A stretch of 64,000 nt of DNA from Nitrososphaerota archaeon (GCA_009889515.1 WUQR01000139.1:1198377-1262376), one strand, 5' to 3'; positions 42,307 to 50,662 are shown, counted from the stretch's first letter. Notes: generated by a model from the letters alone, not told the origin. Numbers and translations: made by a program.

Positions 42307-43821
42307 GTGGAATATACGCGGAAAATGTCCCAGAAACCCGTTTTTAGCAGGAGGTCGTTTCTCCAAGGTCTAGCCGCGGGCGTTGTTGTAGGCGGTGCCG
42401 CTGTAGGAGGGTCTTGGGCAGTTTTTCAGCAGGTACAACCCGTCTACTGGAGGCCTCCTGAGAGATGGGATCTAGAATCTGACGTGGTTGTAGTTGGCTT
42501 TGGGGTCGCCGGCTCGGCCGCAGCCATAGAGGCTGCCACTAATGGTGCATCCGTTATTGTAATTGATAAGTCTTCGACGCCAGGAGGCAACGGCGTAATG
42601 TCTGGCGGAAACCTAGGTGTTATCAACTCATCCATCCAAAAGGAGAAAAACATGCAGACCGACCCCGCCCAATGGTATAAAGGAGTGCAGGGGTTGATGC
42701 GGGCGACTCATTGGGAACCACCTTTCCCAGACAGGGACATGAAATATGTCGAGAATGTGGGAGTAGAGGTTGGAGACTGGCTTCCCACGCTAGGGGTGGA
42801 GTACGACTCGGTAACACCTACGTCGTTAAGGACTAAGGGAGGAGGCTCAGCACTTGTTTCAGCACTACAGAAAGCCGCGAAGGAGAAGGGAGTAAGGGTT
42901 GAGACAGAGTTGAAGGTTGTACAGTTGGTTGCACGTCCAGATACAACCATGGTTATGGGCGTTGTTGGGGAGCGTAATGGGAGTAGAGTCTTCGTCAAGG
43001 CCCGTAAAGCAGTGATACTAACAACAGGCAGTTTCTCCGCGAACAAAGACCTGCTTAAACACCTCAGCCCAGTAGGATATCACGCAGTCCCAATAACCTC
43101 GGCTGTAAGTACAGGCGACGGCCTATTAATGGCCCAAGCCCTAGGAGCCGCGATAATAAACACATACCACATCAGCGGATTCCCCGCCATAGCAAAGATC
43201 AACTCAAGATACAGGTATAGAGGAATATCAGCAATCTTCGTCAACGAAAAAGGATATAGATTTGTCAACGAGGGAGCCCACTTCGACATATTAAATGAGG
43301 AGATATTCTACCAGCCCGGTAGCCACGCGTGGCTCATCACAGACAGCGAACAGGTGAAGAAAAGCACGGGAAAAGGGATAAGCACCGCTTTCTCTGAGGA
43401 CCTTTCAAAAGAGATCTCCCAGGGCATCGTGATAAGGGCTGACTCGCTTGAGGCATTGGCTGAAGCGATAAAAGTTAACAAGGCAAACTTTTTGAAGACA
43501 GTAGAATCATGGAATGAATGGGCTAGGACAGACAAGAAGGATCCCGACTTTGGTAGAGTAGACACACCCGAGTTCACGTTTTCGCCGATTCAGACACCGC
43601 CGTTCTATGCGGTCGAGCTTGTGCCCAGCATATCTGAGACCAACGGTGGTCTTTTGGCTGACGCCGAGTCGCGCGTAATCAATGTCAATGGCAAACCAAT
43701 CCCGAGGCTTTACGCGGCAGGAGACGTCGTAGCAGAAGGACTCATATCCCATCTAGGCGAGGCCATCTTCTTCGGCAGGGTCGCCGGTAGAAACGCGGCA
43801 AGAGAGCAGCCATGGACATAA
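42307..43821 (+). CDS. Tat-exported FAD-binding flavoprotein, fumarate reductase fold, substrate unknown
   Basis: The 504-residue protein has a twin-arginine signal (FSRRSFLQGLAAG at residues 13-25) and a FAD_binding_2 domain. The dinucleotide fold reads VVVVGFGVAGSAAAIEA with the GxGxxG motif at 64-69. By hand alignment with flavocytochrome c fumarate reductase, the substrate Arg/His residues are changed: catalytic Arg402 is Phe326 (NEGAHFD), His504 lies at Ser443/Glu444 (SISETNGG), and Arg544 is His482 (SHLGEAI). Thus it should not reduce fumarate. Electrons likely come from the cytochrome b encoded immediately after, with which it overlaps by 10 bases. GTG and ATG (42325) are both possible starts. 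Confidence 0.83.
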   Translation: MEYTRKMSQKPVFSRRSFLQGLAAGVVVGGAAVGGSWAVFQQVQPVYWRPPERWDLESDVVVVGFGVAGSAAAIEAATNGASVIVIDKSSTPGGNGVMSGGNLGVINSSIQKEKNMQTDPAQWYKGVQGLMRATHWEPPFPDRDMKYVENVGVEVGDWLPTLGVEYDSVTPTSLRTKGGGSALVSALQKAAKEKGVRVETELKVVQLVARPDTTMVMGVVGERNGSRVFVKARKAVILTTGSFSANKDLLKHLSPVGYHAVPITSAVSTGDGLLMAQALGAAIINTYHISGFPAIAKINSRYRYRGISAIFVNEKGYRFVNEGAHFDILNEEIFYQPGSHAWLITDSEQVKKSTGKGISTAFSEDLSKEISQGIVIRADSLEALAEAIKVNKANFLKTVESWNEWARTDKKDPDFGRVDTPEFTFSPIQTPPFYAVELVPSISETNGGLLADAESRVINVNGKPIPRLYAAGDVVAEGLISHLGEAIFFGRVAGRNAAREQPWT

Positions 43822-45248
43822 AAAACCTCCCCAAACACCAACATCTATTATTTTTTCCAATAATTCTAGTCCTTGCACTTCTTTTAGTTATTAACATCAC
43901 TTTTGCTCAACAAGCAGTAGTGATCAGGGCATACACCGCCAAGAAAACACCGGTCATAGACGGTATTATCTCGGAGGGTGAATGGGATGACGTACCGCTC
44001 TTCAGAGAATCTGTTACAAAAGCCAGCATCGCCTTCAAACACGATGACCAACACCTATACTTCTTAGCCATCTTCGAGAGCCCTAGCCCAACTCCGCGCG
44101 ACTATTTTGGCTTAGAGTTTGACCCTGACGGAGACCAAGCACATATGGGTAGTGAGGAGGCCCCCGATTACGCTATACTCGTCAGCCCATCCTATGGGGA
44201 CAACCATGCCAAGGAAGCCATCCTACCAGGACCCGCAAAACCGATACTATACGAAGAGCTGGGTCTCGTAAGCAACGTGATTGCAAAGATGGAGTGCAGT
44301 GACGGGCGCTGCGTGGTTGAGGGAGCTAGGCCACTCGCCATTGATGCAAGAAATATGCTGGAGCTAGCGCTTGAAAGGCCTGTAGGCATAGGCTTTGCTA
44401 TAGGCCAGTTTGGTAAAGGAATAGAGCACCGCGCAACCGATATGGCCTCATACGTCATAGTTCTCGTCCGAGAAGAATTTGTAGGAAAGGCTGAAGCGGT
44501 TTTTGACTTCTATGGAGCAGTTTCAGAATACGGGCCTTATGCCTGGTACGTGGCAGTGGCAGGTGTTTTAGCCCATCTGGTAAGGAGGAGGGCTTGGAAA
44601 AAACCCCACCACAGTGAGACAGTCCTTCTCGAAAGACATATCAGGGAAGCCAGGATAGCGCACTGGATAAGGGTCGCTGTATTAACCGTTATGACTATAA
44701 CAGGGTTAAGCATGCTGTTCAAACTACCCCTCTTCGGCGGGCAAAGCAGAGACATACACATATGGTCCGCTTTTGCAATCCTGATAGCTGACATCCCCCT
44801 TCACACCTACTCCATGATCAGAAAGGGTGAGTGGAGACAGCTATTACTGCTCACTAGAGACGACATCTATGTAACACTTACTATTGTCAAAAACTTTCTA
44901 GGATTAACAAAAGAATATCCACCACACGCGGTATACGACGCCAAAACCAAAACATACTACATGTACAGGAAATATTGTTCACTACAGAAGCCCCTGGTAT
45001 GGTTCTACTTCATAGCCCTAGTAATTTTCGGACTTACAGGCTTTGCCATGGCTTATCCAAACCTTTTCCCATGGGTATTCACACTCCTCGGCGGAGGACT
45101 CAACGTCAGGGCCCTACACCTACTCATCTTCTACCTATTCACCGGAGTCTTCTTCGCCCACATCTACCTCTCACTCATACCCGAAAACTGGAACAGACTA
45201 AAAGCCATAATCACTGGATCGTGTAAAGTCCCTGTAATAAACACATAG
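43812..45248 (+). CDS. Fusion of an extracytoplasmic CBM9/DOMON-like domain and a cytochrome b membrane domain
   Basis: A 478-residue protein. Residues 11-33 form a signal anchor; residues about 36-215 resemble the CBM9/DOMON or ethylbenzene-dehydrogenase heme-binding fold (KTPVIDGIISEGEWDDVP, FKHDDQHLYFLAIF, FGLEFDPDGDQ). From residue 235 there are five helices; the last four match the FdhC/Ni-hydrogenase cytochrome b family: RIAHWIRVAVLTVMTITG, RDIHIWSAFAILIADIPLHTY and RALHLLIFYLFTGVFFAHIYLSLIPENW with histidines for two hemes b. Such proteins pass quinol electrons to an exoplasmic partner. Partner is the overlapping Tat flavoprotein. The fusion with a CBM9-like domain is unusual. Confidence 0.78.
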   Translation: MDIKNLPKHQHLLFFPIILVLALLLVINITFAQQAVVIRAYTAKKTPVIDGIISEGEWDDVPLFRESVTKASIAFKHDDQHLYFLAIFESPSPTPRDYFGLEFDPDGDQAHMGSEEAPDYAILVSPSYGDNHAKEAILPGPAKPILYEELGLVSNVIAKMECSDGRCVVEGARPLAIDARNMLELALERPVGIGFAIGQFGKGIEHRATDMASYVIVLVREEFVGKAEAVFDFYGAVSEYGPYAWYVAVAGVLAHLVRRRAWKKPHHSETVLLERHIREARIAHWIRVAVLTVMTITGLSMLFKLPLFGGQSRDIHIWSAFAILIADIPLHTYSMIRKGEWRQLLLLTRDDIYVTLTIVKNFLGLTKEYPPHAVYDAKTKTYYMYRKYCSLQKPLVWFYFIALVIFGLTGFAMAYPNLFPWVFTLLGGGLNVRALHLLIFYLFTGVFFAHIYLSLIPENWNRLKAIITGSCKVPVINT

Positions 45249-45321
45249 CACTAGTTGACCTGTATCGATTAGAGGGGAGGTAGAGTCGCTAAGCGAGGAG
45301 TTCAGAAAATCCCTCGCGTAC

Positions 45322-45411
45322 ATGGAGGCTAAAGACGTTATGAGGGCCTCAGAACTACTAGCCGAGCTGAACCAGATAATAAGCAAGCTTGAACTAGTGA
45401 AAAGCCTCTAA
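45322..45411 (+). CDS. Possible small helical protein downstream of the cytochrome b
   Basis: From the ATG at 45322 an open frame codes for 29 residues with amphipathic character (MEAKDVMRASELLAELNQ then IISKLELVKSL). The frame is open upstream to 45257 and carries on with acidic helical residues (VESLSEEFRKSLAY) but has no ATG, GTG or TTG there. A GGGGAGG motif at 45274-45280 would be a good ribosome-binding sequence for a start about seven bases later. If real, the protein is 29-45 residues. It would be the third gene of the flavoprotein operon. Support is limited to reading-frame quality. Confidence 0.3.
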   Translation: MEAKDVMRASELLAELNQIISKLELVKSL

Positions 45412-45547
45412 AAAGTAAAAGACCCCCAACCCACACCGACACAGTTTAGGACAGGATTAAGCTCTAAATGACCCCAACGACCAATACAGCTCTTCCCACA
45501 CATATATATTCTGTCAGATGAGGAAAAATTTGTAGAGGCCTTGGAGT

Positions 45548-45622
45548 GGGCCCGTAGCTCAGCATGGATAGAGCGCCGGCCTTCTAAGCCGGAGGTCGAG
45601 GGTTCGAGTCCCTCCGGGCCCG
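45548..45622 (+). tRNA. tRNA-Arg (TCT)
   Basis: The sequence folds as a complete cloverleaf of 75 bases. The acceptor stem is GGGCCCG/CGGGCCC, the D arm begins GCTC/GAGC, the anticodon stem is CCGGC/GCCGG with loop CTTCTAA (anticodon TCT at 45583-45585), and the T arm is GAGGG-TTCGAGT-CCCTC. The discriminator is G. No CCA is encoded and no intron is seen. TATATATT about 37 bases before the 5' end at 45505-45512 is a plausible promoter. Confidence 0.95.
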
Positions 45623-45671
45623 TATCTTTATGTTGTAAATGAATACGAGGGGAGGTTTAGGAGAGCTATGA

Positions 45672-46724
45672 TTAGGAGGAGGACTGGTTAAGTGGTACAT
45701 TTAGTAGTCCACGTCGCTTTAGACATTCTTCGAGACGTTGCCTTTTTCTTTGTATTGTGAATCCTACATGTTTGTAGAAATTAAGCTTAGTGTCTGCCCT
45801 AACATAGAGATAGTAAACGTCTTTTTTCTTTATGTACGTCTTTCCTGTCTTCCAATCCTTAATTAGAGTACCCTTCTTTGTTCTTATCTTTGGATCTGTG
45901 GTTTTTATCCCTAAAAGGCCTAAGAGTCTTCGCGTATATTCGAGAAGCCTATGATCCGTATTGTAGCAGTAAATGTCGCCGTCGAGTGTTACCGAGCCCT
46001 CAGCGTCGAAGAACCCTCTCAGAAAACTCCGTGTACAGTCTCTGGTGTGCTCTACGAATAGTCTTATCTTGTCTATGTTTATGGGTTTTTGTAATAGTTT
46101 ATACAGTGCATTTGAATTGACACGCACCCTATATTTCTCATCCTTCATTGGTATTGGCTTCGGCGGCTCTCTTCCGAGAACCTTCCCCAAACACCTCGAA
46201 AACTCTTCCGCGAAGTCTCGGTCCTTAACCTTAGCGCTGATCCTATACTCTCCGCTTCTTCCACTTCTTTTGACGGCCCACCCATCTCCAACAACAACTC
46301 CTATGACATATGCTAGCTCTGGTGATGGGTCTAGGAAGTCTATTGTAGGGATCCGTATTCCGCCGAACGGTGTGTGAACTCCGCGACACCAATCAGCAAT
46401 CACCGCGGGACTAAGAGTGACTCCATACATTTCTTTGATCCTCTTCTTAATTCTCTTATATCCTAGGCCTTGCCTCCTCAGCCTCAGGACTTCCTCGTAC
46501 AGCTTTATCCTTAGCTATCTTGGAAGGCATTCGCCCCTTCTTCTAACCCTTTCCGGAAAAATCCTATAATACCAGGACCTTACGATGCTCCTCGACACCT
46601 CCACCATATTTCTCTTCAACATCTTCCAAACCCGGTGGTATCCATAGCCCTTCTCCACTCCAATTTTCAGGGCCTCTAAGAGTATAGCCTTCTCCTCTGG
46701 TGTTAGTCTTCTTTGAGTGTTCAT
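45672..46724 (-). pseudogene. LAGLIDADG homing endonuclease with N-terminal HTH regions, split by an in-frame TAG
   Basis: Two reading frames in the same phase are separated by a single TAG at 46515-46517. The upstream part (46724-46518, 69 codons) starts with ATG and encodes an HTH-like helix set (LLEALKIGVEKGYGYHRVWKMLKRN). The downstream part runs from 46514 to 45672 and encodes a second HTH (LYEEVLRLRRQGLGYKRIKKR), then the two LAGLIDADG motifs: LAYVIGVVVGDGW and FLRGFFDAEGSV. The 28 codons before the first downstream ATG (46430) are clearly coding. The simplest reading is one gene of about 350 codons disrupted by a nonsense change. Freestanding archaeal homing endonucleases have this HTH plus LAGLIDADG layout. 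It lies between a tRNA-Arg and the GH38 gene, not within an intron. Readthrough or use of an upstream non-ATG start is possible. Confidence 0.8.
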
Positions 46725-46771
46725 CTCCCCAACTCCTCTACAGGCAACCCAGCAGCTTTGTGGGTCGAGCG

Positions 46772-46798
46772 GCCCTCTCCCATCCTCGGAGAGTGGGC
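46772..46798. other. Hairpin in the endonuclease leader region
   Basis: Bases 46772-46780 (GCCCTCTCC) can pair with 46788-46798 (GGAGAGTGGGC) with a two-base bulge, giving nine base pairs and a seven-base loop. It lies about 50-70 bases before the start of the endonuclease frame on the minus strand. A structured leader or a small RNA is possible; nothing supports a specific family. Confidence 0.4.
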
Positions 46799-47030
46799 TC
46801 TATCCAAGAACCAGAAGCATCAACGCATGGATTTAAACAAATAGACGGTTGGGTGAAAATAAATACCGGTCTTTAGTTGAGCGATACAGGCTATAAGGCC
46901 CCCACCCAGTACAGCAACAGCAAACGTTAGGTTATCCAAAACACTTAAACCCCTAATAGACTGCTAAAGACAGCAGCCTACTCAGAGATCGAAGAAATAG
47001 GACATATGGTGGCACCAAGACGATTGCGCG

Positions 47031-47066
47031 GAGGTGGGAAACGAGGTGGGAAACTTTCCACCTTTT
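47031..47066. repeat. Tandem 12-base repeat with inverted copy after the mannosidase gene
   Basis: GAGGTGGGAAAC occurs twice in tandem (47031-47042 and 47043-47054) and is followed by TTTCCACCTTTT (47055-47066), so that AGGTGG can pair with CCACCT. It lies 12-47 bases beyond the mannosidase stop codon on the minus strand and may work as a transcription terminator or processing signal. Confidence 0.45.
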
Positions 47067-47077
47067 CACTCGAGGCT

Positions 47078-49636
47078 TTATCTGCGGAGTAGTATGGTCT
47101 TAATTTCGTGGGGTTTTAGTGTAATTGCCAGCTTTTCGTCTTTTATGGTGATTGGTTTGACAGGTCTTTCTAGGAGGTCGGCTTCCTGAGCTTCTTTTAT
47201 GCTGGGCGCGACGTTAAGGGTTACTGTGGCTTCCCTGCCGTGTGGCTCGTAGAGCCTCAGCACAATGTTTGAGCCATCTTCAGCCTGCTTCACTACCGTG
47301 ATCGGTGCGTCGCCGCCATCTACATCGATGAATGAGTGTGTCTTTGGGAGCTGTCCGCCATGTGCCTCCTCTAGCCTAGCTATGAGCGGGTTGTTGAACT
47401 CTATCGCCTTCCTAACTGTCTGAGCCTCCCGCCAGTCTCCACGGTGCGGGTACAGCCCTATCTTGGCCACGTGTCTCCCCTGGTCTGTTGGCTCCTCACC
47501 CTTCAGCCAGCTCTCCAACGCAACTGCCGGCCACTTAGGCGGGTAGCTGGGGCTCCTAAGAAGCGTCACTCTAAGCTCATGCATTGTAGAGTCAAACCCA
47601 TATTTACAGTCATTGAGCACGCTCAAGCCTATGCCGTCTTTCTCAGACGATTTGTCGATCCATCTCTGCCCGGGTACCTCGTGTTTGGCTCTCTCAGAGA
47701 GAGATGCTCTCTCGGAGTAGGGGATTCTCCTGCGTATGTAGCCGTAGGGTATCTCATAGTATACGTATTCTCCATCGATGCTGGTTGGTATTGAGAGTTT
47801 GGCGAGCCTGTGCCAAGCCCTCCAGTCAAACTCTATCTCCAGATAGAGGATTGGGATCTTAGCATACAGCATTGTTCTCACAGTTATGTCCGAGTCTTCC
47901 CTACCCTCCTGCCGGTACCTGTACCTTGAGGCGACAACCACCCTCACTGGACCACGCTCGACTATCTCGACCTCTATCGGCTGGTCAAGTCGGATCGACT
48001 TCACACCCTCAGCCTGGTCGAAGATATAGACCTCCCACGCGTCGAAGAGTACGGCCTCGTATCCGCCGTCTAATGCCTTACGCGCAGAGGCGGGAGTGTC
48101 TTCAAATACATGGATGGCGACTGCTTCGCCAGGCCTGACAATCTCCCTCCCAGATTCCTTATGTCTGATGCTTGTTATCAGTCCAGATTGTTGGTCTATC
48201 TCCGCGGATAAGAATTCGTTCTCGAGCACAATTTTTCCCTGGGCCTCCTTTACTGCCAGTCTTGTCGGCGCTGGCTGCTTCTTCCCTTTCGACGTGATGC
48301 GGTATTCTTTGAATCCCATCGGCGGCACGCCCTCTGCGATGAAGAGCAATCTCCCGCGGCGCCCATCGCTGATCACCTGTGAAGCCACAGGCCGCCCTTC
48401 ATGGTCCAGTATAACATGTTCATTCGCTTCTTCGAGACTGCTAATCTCCAGCTCAACTATTCCATCCCTTGCCCAAGACTGGGTGTTGAAGACAAGTATC
48501 GATTTTCCATCACCACGCGTGTCCACGTTCTTCGCGATAGCCTCTATTGAGCGCTCCACTATGCCGGATAACCTATTATAGAGTCTCTCATAGTCCTGTC
48601 TGGCCTCCTCATAGACCTCTTTAATCGAGCTGCCGCAGATGGCGTCGTGGAATTGATAAAACAGTATAGTTTTCCAAGCTTCTCTTAGCTCTTCGCGAGG
48701 GTATGGAAGCCCGAAGCCCTCGGCAAACACTGCTAGCTTCTCTGCATTCTCTATCAAGGCCTCCACGCGTCTATTCCACTTCTTGACCTCTGCCTGGGTA
48801 GTGTAAGTCCCTCTATGGAACTGGAGGTAAAGCTCATCGCTCACGACTGGAAGATTAGTTGATTTTGCATGTTTCTCAAGCTGGCTGAAGTATTCAGCCG
48901 CTGTGGAGAACTTTACAGTCCTGTCTCCACTACTATACTTCTTTATCCACTCCAAAGCTCTCTCCGCGTGTGTTTCGGATATTCCACCGCCGTGGTCTCC
49001 ATAGCCGAAGAGCACGAGCAGGTCCTCTACACCGTGTCTAAGCCTCAGGATTAGGAGTTGCCGCTCTATCTCACCCCAATCATCGAGCGACTCACTATAG
49101 CTACCCAACGTCTGGTGTGAGAGGGCAGAGGAGCCGTCTGGGGCTCGCCACCAGAAAACATTGTACGGAAAGACGGTGGCGTCGTTCCACCTTAGCTTCT
49201 GCGTCAGGAAATACTTGATCCCCGACTTGGCTAGTATTTGTGGGAGTGTCCAGCAGTAGCCGAAGGAATCGGGGAGCCAGGCTATATCCACGTCGACTCC
49301 GAACTTCTCTATGAAGTATCTCTTGCCATAGAGCATCTGCCTGACGAGCGACTCACCCGACGGCAGGTTACAGTCAAACTCGACCCAAGAGCCACCGACA
49401 ATCCCCCACCTCCCCTCCCTCACCCTAGCCCTTATCCTCTCAAACAGGTCCGGACGACTCTTCTCCACCCACTCATAATACTGGGCAGTGCTCTGGCAGA
49501 AGGTCAAGCCCGGATACTTGTCCATAAGATCTAAGACCCGGCTAAACGTTTCCACGCAGACCTTCAGCGTCTCATCTTTCGTCCAGAGCCACACAGCATC
49601 TATATGGCTGTGCCCGAGAAGATGGATGGTGGCCAA
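47078..49636 (-). CDS. Alpha-mannosidase, glycoside hydrolase family 38
   Basis: An 852-residue family 38 enzyme: catalytic-domain start HLLGHSHIDAVWLWTKDE (metal-binding HxD), GGSWVEFDCNLPSGESLVRQ, and AWLPDSFGYCWTLPQIL with the nucleophile Asp123. A central helical domain (YQFHDAICGSSI) and the C-terminal beta domains follow (VEIVERGPVRVVV, FDWRAWHRLAKLSIP). The enzyme removes alpha-mannose units from glycans. No signal peptide is present, so it is cytoplasmic and probably acts on intracellular or imported oligosaccharides. The length is as in archaeal and bacterial members. Confidence 0.9.
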   Translation of the reverse strand: MATIHLLGHSHIDAVWLWTKDETLKVCVETFSRVLDLMDKYPGLTFCQSTAQYYEWVEKSRPDLFERIRARVREGRWGIVGGSWVEFDCNLPSGESLVRQMLYGKRYFIEKFGVDVDIAWLPDSFGYCWTLPQILAKSGIKYFLTQKLRWNDATVFPYNVFWWRAPDGSSALSHQTLGSYSESLDDWGEIERQLLILRLRHGVEDLLVLFGYGDHGGGISETHAERALEWIKKYSSGDRTVKFSTAAEYFSQLEKHAKSTNLPVVSDELYLQFHRGTYTTQAEVKKWNRRVEALIENAEKLAVFAEGFGLPYPREELREAWKTILFYQFHDAICGSSIKEVYEEARQDYERLYNRLSGIVERSIEAIAKNVDTRGDGKSILVFNTQSWARDGIVELEISSLEEANEHVILDHEGRPVASQVISDGRRGRLLFIAEGVPPMGFKEYRITSKGKKQPAPTRLAVKEAQGKIVLENEFLSAEIDQQSGLITSIRHKESGREIVRPGEAVAIHVFEDTPASARKALDGGYEAVLFDAWEVYIFDQAEGVKSIRLDQPIEVEIVERGPVRVVVASRYRYRQEGREDSDITVRTMLYAKIPILYLEIEFDWRAWHRLAKLSIPTSIDGEYVYYEIPYGYIRRRIPYSERASLSERAKHEVPGQRWIDKSSEKDGIGLSVLNDCKYGFDSTMHELRVTLLRSPSYPPKWPAVALESWLKGEEPTDQGRHVAKIGLYPHRGDWREAQTVRKAIEFNNPLIARLEEAHGGQLPKTHSFIDVDGGDAPITVVKQAEDGSNIVLRLYEPHGREATVTLNVAPSIKEAQEADLLERPVKPITIKDEKLAITLKPHEIKTILLRR

Positions 49637-49768
49637 AGCACTACTAGCGCCTACCAGATGTTTAATAAGCGTTTAAACCCCCTGTATGCCGCGCAGAGAA
49701 GAGCAGCTAAGAGAGCCTCTATTGCAGTAGATAGGTAAAAAAGTCTGGCTGCACACTATGATCTGCGG

Positions 49769-49883
49769 GCCGGGGTCCCATAGCGGCCATTGGGGCGGCC
49801 TCGAGATCACCAACACATACTGGCCTGACGCGACAGCCGCTGCCCCTCGACGGGGCGCGTGGGTTCGAATCCCACCCCCGGCG
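49769..49883 (+). tRNA. tRNA-Ser (CGA) with a 29-base intron
   Basis: Acceptor stem GCCGGGG/CCCCGGC, D stem CCA/TGG, anticodon stem GCGGC (49795-49799)/GCCGC (49836-49840), T arm GTGGG-TTCGAAT-CCCAC and discriminator G. The anticodon CGA is at 49802-49804. A long variable arm, GCCCC-TCGA-CGGGGC, marks a class II tRNA, as expected for serine. The anticodon loop contains extra sequence between position 37 (49805) and 38 (49835), so 49806-49834 is inferred as an intron at the canonical archaeal site. Exact splice points need the bulge-helix-bulge fold. Serine identity rests on the class II arm, discriminator and anticodon. Confidence 0.88.
49806..49834 (+). other. Inferred tRNA intron (position 37/38)
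   Basis: Removing these 29 bases leaves a seven-base anticodon loop CTCGAGA with intact five-base-pair stem. The boundaries follow the standard site of archaeal tRNA introns cut by the splicing endonuclease; they could shift by a base or two. Confidence 0.7.
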
Positions 49884-49962
49884 CATGACACTTAATCAAA
49901 AGTTTCAACTGAAGTTGAAAATAAGGGGACATCTAAAGAAGACTCGCAATTTCAAAATCATT

Positions 49963-50049
49963 CGCGGCGGGCGGGATTTGAACCCGCGCGGGCTTCATCA
50001 GCCCAGTGGCTTAGCAGGCCACCCCCCTACCGGGCTAGGGCACCGCCGC
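49963..50049 (-). tRNA. tRNA-Ser (GCT)
   Basis: On the minus strand an 87-base class II tRNA folds with acceptor GCGGCGG/CCGCCGC, anticodon stem GTGGC/GCCAC and loop CTGCTAA (anticodon GCT), long variable arm GGGCTGATGAAGCCC, and T arm GCGGG-TTCAAAT-CCCGC. The discriminator is G. No intron is seen. It faces the tRNA-Ser (CGA), their 3' ends 79 bases apart. Confidence 0.93.
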
Positions 50050-50256
50050 TTCCGCCTCCCTATCTCGCCCATTGCTATGTGTGGGGTTGGTGGGAGGGAG
50101 TCTTCGGCTCAGAAGTCGATGTCCAAGCATATAGAGGTTACGGCTTAGATGGAGTTATTGGGTGTTAAGTCAGAGGTTGTGGGCCGAGCTGTGGGGCTTT
50201 GCAGTATTCTTTGCTGGGTGTGGAGATGGTTATTAGTTTCTGTTTTTAGGGTTTGG

Positions 50257-50619
50257 ATGGTTATGGATGGGTTGATTGTTAAGCAGCCTTATGCGAGGTG
50301 GATCATTGAGGGGAGGAAGAAGTGGGAGATGAGGAGTAGGCCTCCGCCTGCGGGGAAGGTGGGGAGGAGGGTGTATCTGCTGTCTGATGGTTTTGTGCTT
50401 GGTGTGATAAAGATTGTTGACTGTGTGGGGCCGCTTACTAGTCGCGAGTTGAGTAGGTATAGGAGTCTTCACCTCGCAGGTCGGACCCGCTACAGGTATG
50501 CTTGGGTGGTAGAGGTTGTTAGGAGGTTTTCAAGGCCTCGGCGGTACAGGCATCCCCACGGGGCCCGGGTCTGGGTTAAGAATGTGAAACTGTACCCTGT
50601 CGGCCGGAGGAGCAAGTAG
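50257..50619 (+). CDS. ASCH-domain protein
   Basis: About 118-120 residues from ATG at 50257 or 50263; an upstream frame extension begins in poor sequence and is unlikely to be coding. It has the ASCH pattern: MDGLIVKQPYARWIIEGRKKWEMRSR, where the KQPYA..I..G.K..E.R segment is typical, followed by VYLLSDGFVLGVIKIVDCVGPLT. ASCH domains have a PUA-like barrel and may bind RNA or modified nucleotides. The C-terminal basic region (YRHPHGARVWVKNVKLYPV) supports a nucleic-acid role, which is inference. Confidence 0.72.
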   Translation: MVMDGLIVKQPYARWIIEGRKKWEMRSRPPPAGKVGRRVYLLSDGFVLGVIKIVDCVGPLTSRELSRYRSLHLAGRTRYRYAWVVEVVRRFSRPRRYRHPHGARVWVKNVKLYPVGRRSK

Positions 50620-50662
50620 GCTTTAGGATGCTTTTAGTATTCTTTGATGTTGGCTTCTGATT

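Larger units (their letters stand above)
46725..47077. other. Intergenic region upstream of the endonuclease gene and downstream of the mannosidase gene
   Basis: No gene is seen in these 353 bases. The part next to the endonuclease gene contains a strong hairpin at 46772-46798 and the part next to the mannosidase stop contains a tandem repeat with an inverted partner (47031-47066). The middle has mixed composition and a TATA-like TTTAAACAAAT near 46832. It may carry the 3' end of the mannosidase transcript and the leader of the endonuclease gene. Confidence 0.4.

Noticed and set aside
42307..43821. Annotation of the Tat flavoprotein as fumarate reductase
   Set aside because: The three residues needed for fumarate binding and proton transfer are all replaced in the hand alignment.
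45623..45671. Possible short plus-strand peptide after the tRNA-Arg
   Set aside because: Only about 19 codons with arginine-rich sequence, no start of good quality and no family. It may be a chance frame.
45548..46724. tRNA-Arg as the intron host or target of the nearby homing endonuclease
   Set aside because: The tRNA is intact and has no intron, and the endonuclease frame ends 50 bases away in its own orientation. No evidence links the two.
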